Of a DNA stretch of 64,000 nucleotides, positions 57,601 through 60,530 are shown piece by piece. Each line of letters starts with the position of its first letter. Position 1 is the first letter of the stretch. Position numbers and translations under genes: made by a program. Origin of the DNA: Meghimatium bilineatum (Eukaryota > Mollusca > Gastropoda > Stylommatophora > Philomycidae); assembly GCA_034231615.1 (NCBI GenBank), contig CM067309.1, forward strand, positions 37,289,750-37,353,749, in the 5' to 3' direction. The notes beneath the pieces were generated by a model. That model saw only the letters and a program-made list of their open reading frames with translations. It was not told the origin of the DNA and did not search any database.

Positions 57601-58723
57601 GTGAATTTTTGCGTGTAATTTTACATTTCGTATGTGTTCCATATTTTATATTTTTGAAACTGATTTTGTTATTTGACGTTGAACTTATAAATATGTTGGA
57701 AATGTCAACTAACACTGCTGTGTCACATTTAATTCTTAAAAGTACACACACAAATGAACATGCACGATTTCTGTTAATCGAACATAAAATTAAATCTTTG
57801 AAGATTTATCAAACGTAAAATTAAATCTTTGAAAGTTTAACGAACGTAAAATTAAATCTTTGAAGATTTATCGAACGTAAAGTTAAATAATTGAAGAGAC
57901 TGTAAACAGTAATGTGCGGTATTTTTAGGTCTTGTTATTTTATAGAGCTCAAAATAGACTAAAATCTGTTGTGAATTTTTACCAAAAGAATTCTTATGAT
58001 TTTGGGTCGCACAGAAATTTCATGAATTTAAATCAACTTGTTACCAAGTTACAGGTTTTTACATTTTGAACGGGGTATATCTTTCTGGTGTAGTGGTTAA
58101 ATCATTCGCTTTGTGCTCATCTTGTTTATAAAGTGGATTTTTTTGGAGATCCCTGGGATTATCGCTTGAAACTGCAAAGTTACTTATTATGAGTGATACT
58201 TTAAGCAGGCGGCGTGCCGCTTCGTTGAGAGTGACAGAGTACATATAGGGTAACTCAAGTACAATGAAGTCAATCCTCTACACCTTTTCAACCTTGCAGA
58301 CATTTTGAAACGCACTATAATAACTTTGTGTGTGAAGTAGAACTGACATTTTGAAACACATTATAATAATTTTGTGTGTGAAGTAGAAATATTTATAAAA
58401 ACGACATGCTTCGTCTAATCGCTTATAAGCAAAAAAGGGATCTGAACTACCAATAATATGCATATTTGCTAATGCTTGGATTGTTGTTTGACAAAACTTG
58501 TTCCTAATGTTTAATTTTGTCGTGTTTTTTTAAAATGACAATTTCTTATGTAACCCTTCTCTGTTTGGAATTTAATAAACCTGAGCCCCTGCTCTTTGGT
58601 AAGGCGATTTGTTGTGATTTGTGACTAACTAGAGCTTGTTTTATTTATCTCGTCACAGTTCCCCTCATACGGCACATGACGTCAAGAATCCTCGTTCCAA
58701 CACCTTTCTCCCCACTGAAATAA
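21553..58723 (+). CDS. NIPSNAP: NIPSNAP family mitochondrial protein, complete gene with alternative exon 8
   Basis: Coding exons are 21553-21644, 24135-24292, 26883-26928, 28078-28169, 29159-29229, 31863-32003, 33902-33933, then 37445-37539 or 41907-42001, 46135-46218 and 58659-58723. Phases agree at every junction and the total is 876 nt, 291 residues (human NIPSNAP1/2 about 284-286). Seen: a basic, acid-free N-terminus typical of a mitochondrial presequence; an acidic D-rich stretch (residues 44-50) followed by GWFSRL; and family blocks [45 protein letters not shown], NEPVAGxF, QIG, [30 protein letters not shown] and [13 protein letters not shown]. Known: NIPSNAPs are matrix proteins that can move to the surface of damaged mitochondria and act as mitophagy signals. 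The ATG at 21553 (ACATGG context) was chosen over an in-frame ATG at 21496. Which paralogue (1/2 or 3) is not resolved. The gene spans 37 kb because of repeats. Confidence 0.93.
22420..23080 (+). repeat. Unclassified dispersed repeat, copy 2
   Basis: It shares ordered blocks with 13860-14480; it lies in NIPSNAP intron 1. Confidence 0.4.
23466..23576 (+). mobile_element. Degenerate SINE family A fragment
   Basis: AAATCGGATGTAGGATAC through CTGCTAATCAGCAGTAGTTT matches the 3' half of the family with small gaps. Confidence 0.55.
23651..23814 (-). mobile_element. SINE family B copy, NIPSNAP intron 1
   Basis: TTCTTCTTCTTCAACATTC through CATCTGCCTTTGGCAG. Confidence 0.82.
23820..24134. other. NIPSNAP intron 1, 3' part
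   Basis: Unremarkable T-rich intron sequence with a weak direct repeat (CTCTGTCACCGAGATG / CTCTGCCACTGAGATG near 23995 and 24060). Confidence 0.5.
24135..24292 (+). CDS. NIPSNAP: NIPSNAP exon 2
   Basis: The acceptor ATCAG ends at 24134 and the donor GTAAGT starts at 24293. It encodes [14 protein letters not shown], a run of five Asp, GWFSRLKK and [10 protein letters not shown], aligning with the vertebrate segment between the presequence and the first NIPSNAP repeat. Confidence 0.93.
24293..25740. other. NIPSNAP intron 2, 5' part
   Basis: AT-rich, with a short duplication (GTTGGCTTTGGAAATAATTA near 25070 and 25095). No gene or named repeat seen. Confidence 0.45.
25745..26102 (+). repeat. 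Duplicated segment, copy in NIPSNAP intron 2
   Basis: About 360 bp matching 30500-30856 (TGTATAATCCTCTGCTG, GAAGATGTGGACATGAGAAT, TTGATGGGAAAATTCTAAAA). In both places a SINE A follows shortly. Confidence 0.82.
26143..26372 (+). mobile_element. SINE family A copy in NIPSNAP intron 2
   Basis: GGGAAAAGAATAGCAACACT through TTCTGTTCTCCAGCATAG. A family C SINE is joined directly after it. Confidence 0.8.
26373..26472 (+). mobile_element. Repeat family C copy
   Basis: TTGGTTGGTTGCTGGTCCAC through GGATTTTCTGCCCACCG, joined to the end of a SINE A. Confidence 0.65.
26751..26848 (+). mobile_element. SINE family A 3' fragment close to NIPSNAP exon 3
   Basis: TTTAAGCTGTGACAACCATG to the AGAAGAAG tail. 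The tail ends about 35 bp before exon 3. Confidence 0.7.
26883..26928 (+). CDS. NIPSNAP: NIPSNAP exon 3 (46 nt)
   Basis: This small exon lies between acceptor TTTCAG (ends 26882) and donor GTAAGT at 26929. It encodes [15 protein letters not shown]. The first base of the Phe codon comes from exon 2. Confidence 0.92.
27060..27375. mobile_element. Foldback MITE (family G), NIPSNAP intron 3
   Basis: TTTTGCTAATCACTGGAAAC, CACACACAAATCGACATTTT and CAAGAACACATTCACAAC at the left recur inverted at 27293-27372. A second, decayed copy spans 28305-28495 and one arm lies at 53345-53405. Confidence 0.68.
27636..27800 (+). mobile_element. SINE family A partial copy, NIPSNAP intron 3
   Basis: GGGGTTGGCTGTACCACC to CTGCAGGAGTTTCAGAATG; the 5' third is missing. 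Confidence 0.75.
28078..28169 (+). CDS. NIPSNAP: NIPSNAP exon 4
   Basis: The acceptor CAACAG ends at 28077 and the donor GTATGT starts at 28170. It encodes [20 protein letters not shown] then [10 protein letters not shown], matching the family's LVGxWxxxxGDQDQ block. Confidence 0.92.
28305..28495. mobile_element. Foldback MITE (family G), decayed copy
   Basis: AGTTTTGCTAATAACTAG, CACACACAAATTTGACATTT and a right end TTATTTGCAAAACTTCATTA. Confidence 0.5.
28838..29085. mobile_element. Foldback MITE with TA duplication and telomere-like core
   Basis: Terminal repeat CAGTACAAGTAGATG at the left; CTACTTGTACTG at the right. TA lies at 28836-28837 and 29086-29087. The arms pair along most of the length, including ATCATTTAATA. 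The centre holds TTAGGGTTGGGGTTAGGGTT and, inverted, TACCCAAACCCTAAA. Confidence 0.72.
29159..29229 (+). CDS. NIPSNAP: NIPSNAP exon 5
   Basis: The acceptor ATTACAG ends at 29158 and the donor GTAAGT starts at 29230. It encodes [20 protein letters not shown] and RTDS, the end of the first half of the protein. Confidence 0.93.
30040..30181 (-). mobile_element. SINE family A partial copy, NIPSNAP intron 5
   Basis: CTTCTTCTTCTTCTGCGTTC through CCTGACACATCCGACTTCAG. It is well conserved, but the 5' half is missing. Confidence 0.85.
30500..30856 (+). repeat. Duplicated segment, copy in NIPSNAP intron 5
   Basis: The counterpart of 25745-26102. A SINE B was later inserted between this block and the SINE A that follows. 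Confidence 0.82.
30878..31033 (+). mobile_element. SINE family B, reference copy with target duplication
   Basis: A 156-bp copy is flanked by AATCCAGGAT (30868-30877 and 31034-31043). Family order: GAAGACAGATGTGTTGGGCC, ATTGGCGCAAATAAGATGAC, TTCTCTGGACTACATCCTGC, GACCATGGTCCTACTATAAG, CAGCAGGAGTTCGAGAATG, then GAAGAAGAA. From the TTCTCTGGACTACATCCTGC block onward it resembles family A; its 5' part is different. Confidence 0.88.
31051..31235 (+). mobile_element. SINE family A copy lacking its 3' end, NIPSNAP intron 5
   Basis: GAAAGAATAGCAACACTGTT to CAAAAGACGCAGATATGACA. It forms the right part of a block also found at 25745-26372. Confidence 0.75.
31241..31765. mobile_element. Foldback element (family F) with CAT-repeat ends
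   Basis: The left arm (GATGATGATGAAGTAATCCC, TTTCTGACAAAAGC, GTGACGGTATCCCAGAATC) reappears inverted on the right (GATTCTGGGATACGACCAC, CCTTTTGTCAGAATG, CATCATCATC). No coding capacity. Single arms of the same family lie at 3438-3780, 13632-13860 and 50985-51290. Confidence 0.7.
31863..32003 (+). CDS. NIPSNAP: NIPSNAP exon 6
   Basis: The acceptor TGTCAG ends at 31862. It encodes [37 protein letters not shown] and [10 protein letters not shown]. The donor is GTTTGT at 32004, weaker than the GTAAGT-type donors elsewhere in the gene. A 54-bp unit that includes the last exon bases and this donor is repeated in tandem immediately downstream. Confidence 0.92.
31998..32175 (+). repeat. 54-bp tandem repeat starting at the exon 6 donor
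   Basis: CTTAAAGTTTGTCAAC starts at 31998, 32052, 32106 and 32160 (period 54). The first copy spans the end of NIPSNAP exon 6 and its donor. Confidence 0.95.
32733..32875 (-). mobile_element. SINE family B copy, NIPSNAP intron 6
   Basis: CTGTTTGTTCTCAAACTC through GCCAGACAGATCTGGCTTC. Confidence 0.72.
33244..33518 (-). mobile_element. SINE family A copy, NIPSNAP intron 6
   Basis: TTCTTCTTCTGTGTTGTG through TTGGACCCAGTAACCC. It lies tail-outward about 50 bp from the plus-strand copy at 33571, forming an inverted pair. Confidence 0.8.
33571..33826 (+). mobile_element. SINE family A copy close to NIPSNAP exon 7
   Basis: GTGTTACCGGAGCCCGAACG through GAGTTTAAGAAGAAGAA. It ends about 75 bp before the 32-nt exon 7. 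Confidence 0.82.
33902..33933 (+). CDS. NIPSNAP: NIPSNAP exon 7 (32-nt micro-exon)
   Basis: The acceptor TTTTTCAG ends at 33901 and the donor GTAAGT starts at 33934. It encodes [10 protein letters not shown] plus two bases of a Trp codon; the vertebrate counterpart is PGTMIEWGNNW. It is short, but family match, splice sites and phase all agree. Confidence 0.9.
34747..34980 (+). mobile_element. SINE family A copy, NIPSNAP intron 7
   Basis: AAAAGGGGAGCAAAGAATAG through CTCCGGACTACATTCTGTTG. The 3' tail is missing; a 47-bp array follows. Confidence 0.8.
34992..35181 (+). repeat. 47-bp tandem repeat, 4 copies
   Basis: Unit GTAAGTTCTCAAGGACTAAT, TTTTGTGGGTAGTAGAATGA, CAAACTT, nearly identical between copies. 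Confidence 0.95.
35561..35717 (-). mobile_element. SINE family B copy with target duplication
   Basis: CAACACTAC at 35552-35560 and 35718-35726 flank TTCTTCTGCGTTCATTC...CATCTGTCTTCGGCAG. Confidence 0.86.
35790..35848 (+). mobile_element. Repeat family C short copy
   Basis: TTGATTGGTTGCTGATCCAG through CATGCCCTTTGACCCAAAG. Confidence 0.55.
36070..36340 (+). mobile_element. SINE family A copy, NIPSNAP intron 7
   Basis: GTTGCCCGCCCGCC through CTGCAGGAGTTTGAGAAC with a weak tail. Confidence 0.8.
37064..37375. mobile_element. hAT-type nonautonomous element just before exon 8a
   Basis: CAGTGGTTCTTAACTT at the left and AAGTTGAGAACCACTG at the right are the usual hAT (Charlie-like) termini. No clear 8-bp duplication remains. 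It ends 69 bp before exon 8a. Confidence 0.75.
37445..37539 (+). CDS. NIPSNAP: NIPSNAP alternative exon 8a (95 nt)
   Basis: The acceptor is strong: a C/T-rich run from about 37400 ends in TGCAG at 37444. The donor GTAAGT starts at 37540. The exon encodes [31 protein letters not shown] and the first base of a Gly codon. It has the same phases (2 in, 1 out) and length as 8b. A hAT-type MITE ends 69 bp upstream. Confidence 0.92.
38208..38338 (+). mobile_element. SINE family A 5' half
   Basis: GTGTGTGGCAGGGCACGAAT through GAAGTGACCCAGGAGCTG. A 39-bp tandem array begins directly after it. Confidence 0.7.
38344..38577 (+). repeat. 39-bp tandem repeat, 6 copies
   Basis: Unit AAATGACGTCAGTACCAGTC then ATTGTGGCTAGTATGGGAT. 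The unit contains TGACGTCA, a CRE-like palindrome, in three of the six copies; no function is claimed. Confidence 0.95.
38815..38988. mobile_element. MITE of pogo/Tigger-like type (174 bp)
   Basis: CAGTGGAATCC at the left and GGATTCCACTG at the right, flanked by TA (38813-38814 and 38989-38990). Internal TTATAACA / TGTTATAT also pair. No coding capacity. Confidence 0.82.
39193..39278 (+). mobile_element. SINE family A 3' fragment
   Basis: TATAGTCCAGCTGTAAATC to GAGAACGCAGAAGAA. Confidence 0.65.
39344..39430 (+). mobile_element. Family E SINE central block
   Basis: GCAGCCTTTATTTCCACAGC and CCTCCCTGCACTCCTTAACA match the 11740-11800 part of family E; the tRNA head is absent. Confidence 0.65.
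40093..40566 (+). repeat. Minisatellite, 32-bp unit, about 15 copies
   Basis: Unit GTCTTGTGAGATTGCTTCTT then TCCCTATGTTTT. It lies between NIPSNAP exons 8a and 8b; most copies are identical. Confidence 0.96.
40791..41050 (+). mobile_element. SINE family A full-length copy between exons 8a and 8b
   Basis: CCCGTGTGTTTCCGGGCCCG through CTGCAGGAGTTTGAGAACAA; every family landmark is present, but the GAA tail is lost. Confidence 0.88.
41150..41520 (-). pseudogene. LINE RNase H fragment between NIPSNAP exons 8a and 8b
   Basis: The minus-strand frame contains [17 protein letters not shown] (RNase H), [18 protein letters not shown] and [14 protein letters not shown]. It then degrades into stops towards 41150. 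Confidence 0.75.
41907..42001 (+). CDS. NIPSNAP: NIPSNAP alternative exon 8b (95 nt)
   Basis: The acceptor TCTGCAAG ends at 41906 and the donor GTAGGT starts at 42002. It encodes [31 protein letters not shown] and the first base of Gly. It is open in frame and identical in length and phase to 8a, with 19 of 32 residues the same. SQIGE and VHHLW resemble vertebrate NIPSNAP1 more than 8a does. The downstream intron has a 24-bp minisatellite. Confidence 0.9.
42371..42490 (+). repeat. 24-bp tandem repeat, 5 copies
   Basis: Unit ATGCAAATGCACTGATGTGC then CTAG. It begins 370 bp after exon 8b. ATGCAAAT octamers recur in each unit. Confidence 0.92.
43060..43195 (+). repeat. Direct duplication of about 65 bp
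   Basis: GCATGTTTGATGTTCATAGT, GTATAACAATAAAAACAG and TTGTATGAGGTGAAGCA occur twice. Confidence 0.8.
43366..43437 (+). mobile_element. SINE family A 3' fragment
   Basis: AACTATGATAAAATTAATTC through GAGAATGAATGCCGAAG. Confidence 0.55.
43545..43808 (-). mobile_element. SINE family A copy, diverged
   Basis: AAAACTCCTTGAGATC, CTCCTTTCGGCCTGATATCC and TTTTTGGGCCCTGGCGAACA in family order. Confidence 0.75.
45160..45360 (+). mobile_element. SINE family A copy, 5' part missing
   Basis: TGTAAGAAGTGACTACGGAG to the AGAAGAAGAG tail, with a deletion where CGGATGTGTCAGG should be. Confidence 0.78.
45564..45700 (+). repeat. 61-bp tandem repeat, just over 2 copies
   Basis: AGAAGAAAGACAACGGATAA through CCTCAATATCACAGGGT starts at 45564, 45625 and (partly) 45686. 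A diverged unit lies near 45450. Confidence 0.9.
46135..46218 (+). CDS. NIPSNAP: NIPSNAP exon 9
   Basis: The acceptor TATTAG ends at 46134 and the donor GTACTC starts at 46219. It encodes [20 protein letters not shown] and DECVSYT. The first two bases complete Gly with either exon 8a or 8b. Confidence 0.93.
46430..46530 (+). repeat. Short tandem repeat of about 36 bp, 3 copies
   Basis: GTGCTCCGATCTCATATTCA followed by GAATGTGGTAACAT, in NIPSNAP intron 9. Confidence 0.82.
47171..47313 (+). mobile_element. SINE family B copy, NIPSNAP intron 9
   Basis: TCCGAAGTTGGATGTGTCAG through GAGTTTGAGAACAAAC; the GAA tail is lost. Confidence 0.75.
47390..48130 (-). pseudogene. Fragment of the same LINE, split by a foldback insertion
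   Basis: 47390-47570 and about 48068-48130 match the 20640-20790 part of the LINE above (CATTTCTCCTxTTTTCACAAG, TTCCCATGTATC). The two halves are separated by the foldback element at about 47575-48067. Confidence 0.5.
47575..48067. mobile_element. Foldback (MITE-like) element inside a LINE fragment
   Basis: Long arms (about 47630-47780 and 47895-48045) are reverse complements: TTTGAAGTTTCACTTGAGCA, CTATCACTAAGGGGCTATGG and TCGAACCGTTAGGTCTTAG all recur inverted. Possible 8-bp duplication CTCTATTA/CTCTGTTA. No ORF of note. Confidence 0.65.
48741..50018 (+). CDS. DDE transposase, IS630-Tc1-mariner superfamily (DD83E), copy 1
   Basis: The 425-residue intact frame starts at ATG 48741; a GTG lies two codons upstream. 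Seen: an N-terminal region (about residues 40-150) with HTH-like character, then the catalytic core. Likely catalytic residues are D172 (YLDETW), D265 (IMDNASYH) and E349 (HLNPIELIW). There are 83 residues between D265 and E349, against 34 in Tc1. [19 protein letters not shown] is the usual end of the core. The role is cut-and-paste movement of its own element into TA sites. The extra residues before the Glu set it near the DD82E group I recall as Sailor; that link is from memory. Confidence 0.9.
   Translation: MNLKAKYFTEHNIAIKIYQYFCRERKKGHLYCSLSNPEKRTMHILGLCKRSFDRIVEASGYLLPTNSRKQGRKEKIDSFDKDLVKREICRMFDKNEEVTLRKLKIWLKTNNDIEISKTLLWKTVRNAGFTFRKYAGGKNIICEKPHLVALRSKYLREVKGMRENGYDIVYLDETWINAHHTNEKEWQLADGSIKRSVPSSKGQRLIVAHAGSRHNGLLQNAHLIFISKSIDNRDYHSEMNGHIFEDWIEKSILPILDRPSCLIMDNASYHNVVNVEDRIPTSSSTKDAIKTWLIKEHIPVTDRYLKPELLNLVKQTQRTKIFKIDKLIEEHGHRCLRLPPYHAHLNPIELIWAKVKGHVASTNTTFKLCDIETLTNQALSNIHKDYWVKCEDHVLRQEEEYWKKEGLLFVQPKTVIDLFDSSDYE
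50152..50340 (+). pseudogene. LINE reverse-transcriptase fragment inside transposon copy 1
   Basis: The reading frame (stop 50338-50340) contains [26 protein letters not shown] and [13 protein letters not shown]. This is a block typical of the C-terminal part of non-LTR reverse transcriptases. It lies between the transposase stop and the right terminal repeat and is also present in copy 2, so it is part of the transposon unit. Confidence 0.8.
50985..51249. mobile_element. Foldback family F, right arm that seeds a tandem array
   Basis: CCTGGGATACTGCTGCACTG, GAGTAAACATGCGTCTATAA and AAACCTTATACAAGCTC match the right arm of the 31241 element. Its final segment (AGCTACCTGCTCACAGC, CATCATCATC) is the unit amplified from 51249 on. 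Confidence 0.65.
51249..52725 (+). repeat. Tandem array of 51/54-bp units, 29 copies, grown from foldback F end
   Basis: Unit AGAGCTACCTGCTCACAGCT, AAAGAGATTACTTCATCATC, ATCACGTGTCA (51 bp), with +3 variants from extra CAT or GAA. Groups of units with the same variants (for example copies 6-9 and 25-28) show duplication of blocks. A 509-residue open frame runs through it only because period and length changes are multiples of three. Confidence 0.94.
52848..53152 (+). repeat. 30-bp tandem repeat, about 10 copies
   Basis: Unit GAGTCTACACAAGAGAAGTG then TTGTTCCCTA. There are no spacers, so it is not CRISPR-like. Variants GAATCTAC, GAGTCTAC and GAGTTTAC are grouped left to right. Confidence 0.95.
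53806..53994 (-). pseudogene. LINE reverse-transcriptase fragment inside transposon copy 2
   Basis: This is the copy-2 counterpart of the YLGSTITDK fragment in copy 1. One base differs in a Thr codon neighbourhood (ACTCACACCAAG against ACTGACACCAAG). Confidence 0.75.
54128..55405 (-). CDS. DDE transposase (DD83E), copy 2
   Basis: This is an intact 425-residue protein identical to that of copy 1. The two coding differences noticed (an AAG/AAA Lys codon and a CTA/CTT Leu codon) are silent. The gene reads against NIPSNAP, so the NIPSNAP pre-mRNA would contain one sense and one antisense transposase. Confidence 0.9.
   Translation of the reverse strand: MNLKAKYFTEHNIAIKIYQYFCRERKKGHLYCSLSNPEKRTMHILGLCKRSFDRIVEASGYLLPTNSRKQGRKEKIDSFDKDLVKREICRMFDKNEEVTLRKLKIWLKTNNDIEISKTLLWKTVRNAGFTFRKYAGGKNIICEKPHLVALRSKYLREVKGMRENGYDIVYLDETWINAHHTNEKEWQLADGSIKRSVPSSKGQRLIVAHAGSRHNGLLQNAHLIFISKSIDNRDYHSEMNGHIFEDWIEKSILPILDRPSCLIMDNASYHNVVNVEDRIPTSSSTKDAIKTWLIKEHIPVTDRYLKPELLNLVKQTQRTKIFKIDKLIEEHGHRCLRLPPYHAHLNPIELIWAKVKGHVASTNTTFKLCDIETLTNQALSNIHKDYWVKCEDHVLRQEEEYWKKEGLLFVQPKTVIDLFDSSDYE
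55909..56187. mobile_element. MITE with TA duplication next to transposon copy 2
   Basis: Terminal inverted repeats TAGGTCTCCACTGCG (left) and CGCAGTGGAAACCTA (right) are bounded by TA at 55907-55908 and 56188-56189. A single base separates its left TA from the TA of transposon copy 2. No coding capacity. Confidence 0.65.
56537..56632 (+). repeat. Single-arm relative of the 10510 hairpin
   Basis: GGTTAGTCAAGTACGGGAAA, TCGAGTTGCAAGGCGATTCG and CCTGGTTCAATTCCCAC match the right arm of the hairpin. Confidence 0.7.
56773..57075 (+). mobile_element. SINE family A copy, NIPSNAP intron 9
   Basis: CATGTGTTGCCATTGTCCAA through GAGTTTGAGAATTAGTGC; GGTCAAAATGACCCAGAAA is duplicated inside it. Confidence 0.78.
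57778..57890 (+). repeat. 31-bp tandem repeat, 3-4 copies
   Basis: Unit CGAACGTAAAATTAAATCTT then TGAAGATTTAT, with small changes. Confidence 0.85.
58076..58185 (+). mobile_element. tRNA-derived SINE (family D), NIPSNAP intron 9
   Basis: TGGTGTAGTGG (box A), then TTTATAAAGTGG and GATCCCTGGGATTATCGC. The box B segment is deleted. Confidence 0.68.
58659..58723 (+). CDS. NIPSNAP: NIPSNAP exon 10, C-terminus
   Basis: The acceptor GTCACAG ends at 58658. It encodes [20 protein letters not shown] then K and stop TAA at 58721-58723, matching the family C-terminus. An AATAAA at 58719-58724 overlaps the stop; the real poly(A) site is probably further on. Confidence 0.93.
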
Positions 58724-58939
58724 AACAGGATGGAATATTGCATGTAAAATGTAAACTTCTTATCCATTACGTATGGTTTATAAATTATGCAGTAAGATTA
58801 ACATAAATAGCTTGAGACATTAATATATTGGTGCCAGAATGTAACGTGATACGTGCAAACTGGTATTGCAAGAGCGTCTGCAGCATACCATGTATAGATT
58901 TCTGTACTTTGAACAGAAATAATGGGAAAGACTGCTGTA

Positions 58940-59540
58940 AAACTGTATGTAAATTGTACTTACGTAGAACACATAATTTTTGTAGTTTTATGACCAACAG
59001 GTGGATCAAAACCCACTTCCGTGACAACCTGAGCACATTGTCACTTTAGGCGTCATATTGTCTAATATCTGTGTTTTAGTGCTTCTGTGATAGTACCATT
59101 GTTTTTACAGTTTTTACAATTTGTTCACTTCTTCTTCTGCGTTCGTTCTCAAACTCCTGCAGATTAGCAGGATGTAGTCCAGAGAACGGAATGCATTGTG
59201 TCATGTTTTACAGCATTGCGTGATTTCTGTGACTTTCGGCCTGACACATCCGACTTCAGCATGGCTTTGGGTCACTGACCCTATATGGGATGGGGCAGCC
59301 AACTCCATCCCATAACCTCCTTAGTCGCCTTTTACGACATGCGTGTTGCTATTCTTTGCTCCCCTTTCGGGCCCTGGCAACACACGGGCGATTTGTTCAC
59401 TGTTTTGTTTTGTTATATTTTTTATAAAGACCTTATGGTTGAAATGTTGAAAATGTCTTGTATTTTGTTATTTGTGTGTTTTTGTATATATACCAAGTAG
59501 TCCAATAGACTGTTGGCCATCGTAAAACTAAAAAAATCTT
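58940..59540. mobile_element. Decayed foldback element hosting a SINE A
   Basis: GTACTTACGTAGAACACA at the left and ACCTTATGGTTGAAATGTTG, AAAATGTCTTGTATTTTG, TCTTGTGTTTGTGAGTACTA at the right echo the arms of the 47575 element. The full-length SINE A (59130-59390) sits inside it. Confidence 0.45.
59130..59390 (-). mobile_element. SINE family A, full-length reference copy
   Basis: This 261-bp copy is bounded by ATTTGTTCACT on both sides (59119-59129 and 59391-59401). On the minus strand it starts CGCCCGTGTGTTGCC and ends in GCAGAAGAAGA. Conserved landmarks: GGGGAGCAAAGAATAGCAAC, GACTAAGGAGGTTATGGGA, GGCTGTCCCATCCCATATAG, GCTGAAGTCGGATGTGTCAG, GTTCTCTGGACTACATCCTG and TCTGCAGGAGTTTGAGAACG. No clear pol III A and B boxes were recognised. 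The tail and target duplication show retroposition. Confidence 0.9.
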
Positions 59541-60167
59541 GTGTTTGTGAGTACTATTGGAACAGAAAATACTCAGGTTTCATTGTGAAATTAAAAAATG
59601 TGGTTCATTGTGGTAATCAGTGGCCACATTTTAACGGAACAAATATATTATTTAACTAAATGAACTTTCGCTAATGACAAATAAACCACAGTAACCATTG
59701 TTCTGTGTGCAACTCACTGAGAAACTGAGGGGACTCAGTGCGTTGAGTTCAGGACCGATTCATTGGCAGCAGAAGTTTTGCCATTTTAATCTCAGAGTCA
59801 CGGAAGTTGTATGAAATTACACATAATATTAAAAAGTTTGAATTTGGCCACTGATTTCCATAATGAACAAAAAATGTAAACAGATCTGTACATGACATTG
59901 CTATTCAACTATCGTTGAATTTTGAGGTACCACTAATACATCCATTCATATTGCCAGTACAAAGTAGATGATCAGCGTTCACACCACGAGCTAATTCGAC
60001 TAGTTGGGTTTATGAAGTTCACTATCAACTCTGCTACCGAGCCAACCAAATAATCCACATTGACCTTTAGTAATCTCCTTTAGTAAGGAGCTTTTTTTCA
60101 TTCCTAAAATAATTAAAATTAGGCTGCCAATGTCTGCCATTGATATTTACAATATTATGAGAGAAGG

Positions 60168-60530
60168 TTGTGTATGAAATGAGATGCTTAAGAAAAACAG
60201 TAAGTAAAACAAGAAGTGATCACATAAGAAATAAAGACATCAGAAGTGGTGTGGGGACCAGAAGTTGTGTGGGGACCAGAAGTTGTGTGGGGACACACTC
60301 AATTATGAAATTGGTCGGACAAAACAAGGAAGGACATTTTTTGGTCACTTCATGAGGATGGATCCAACATTTCCATATGTGAGAGATTATAAAAGGAAAA
60401 TGAAAAGCTGCGGAGGCAGAGGAATAGCAAAATGCTCTGTCCAAGGCATTATCAGTCTAGGCTACATTATTGCAAGGAAGAATCAAGTAGCAAGAGATAA
60501 AAGCAAAGTAAGTAATTAAAAATAGTGTCA
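60168..60530 (+). pseudogene. LINE C-terminal fragment with small internal repeat
   Basis: MRCLRKTVSKTRSDHIRNKD then, in another frame, GRTKQGRTFFGHFMRMDPT is the typical RxxIRNxxIR...WFGHVxRMDP block. A unit GGGGACCAGAAGTTGTGT is repeated about three times near 60250-60290. Confidence 0.65.
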
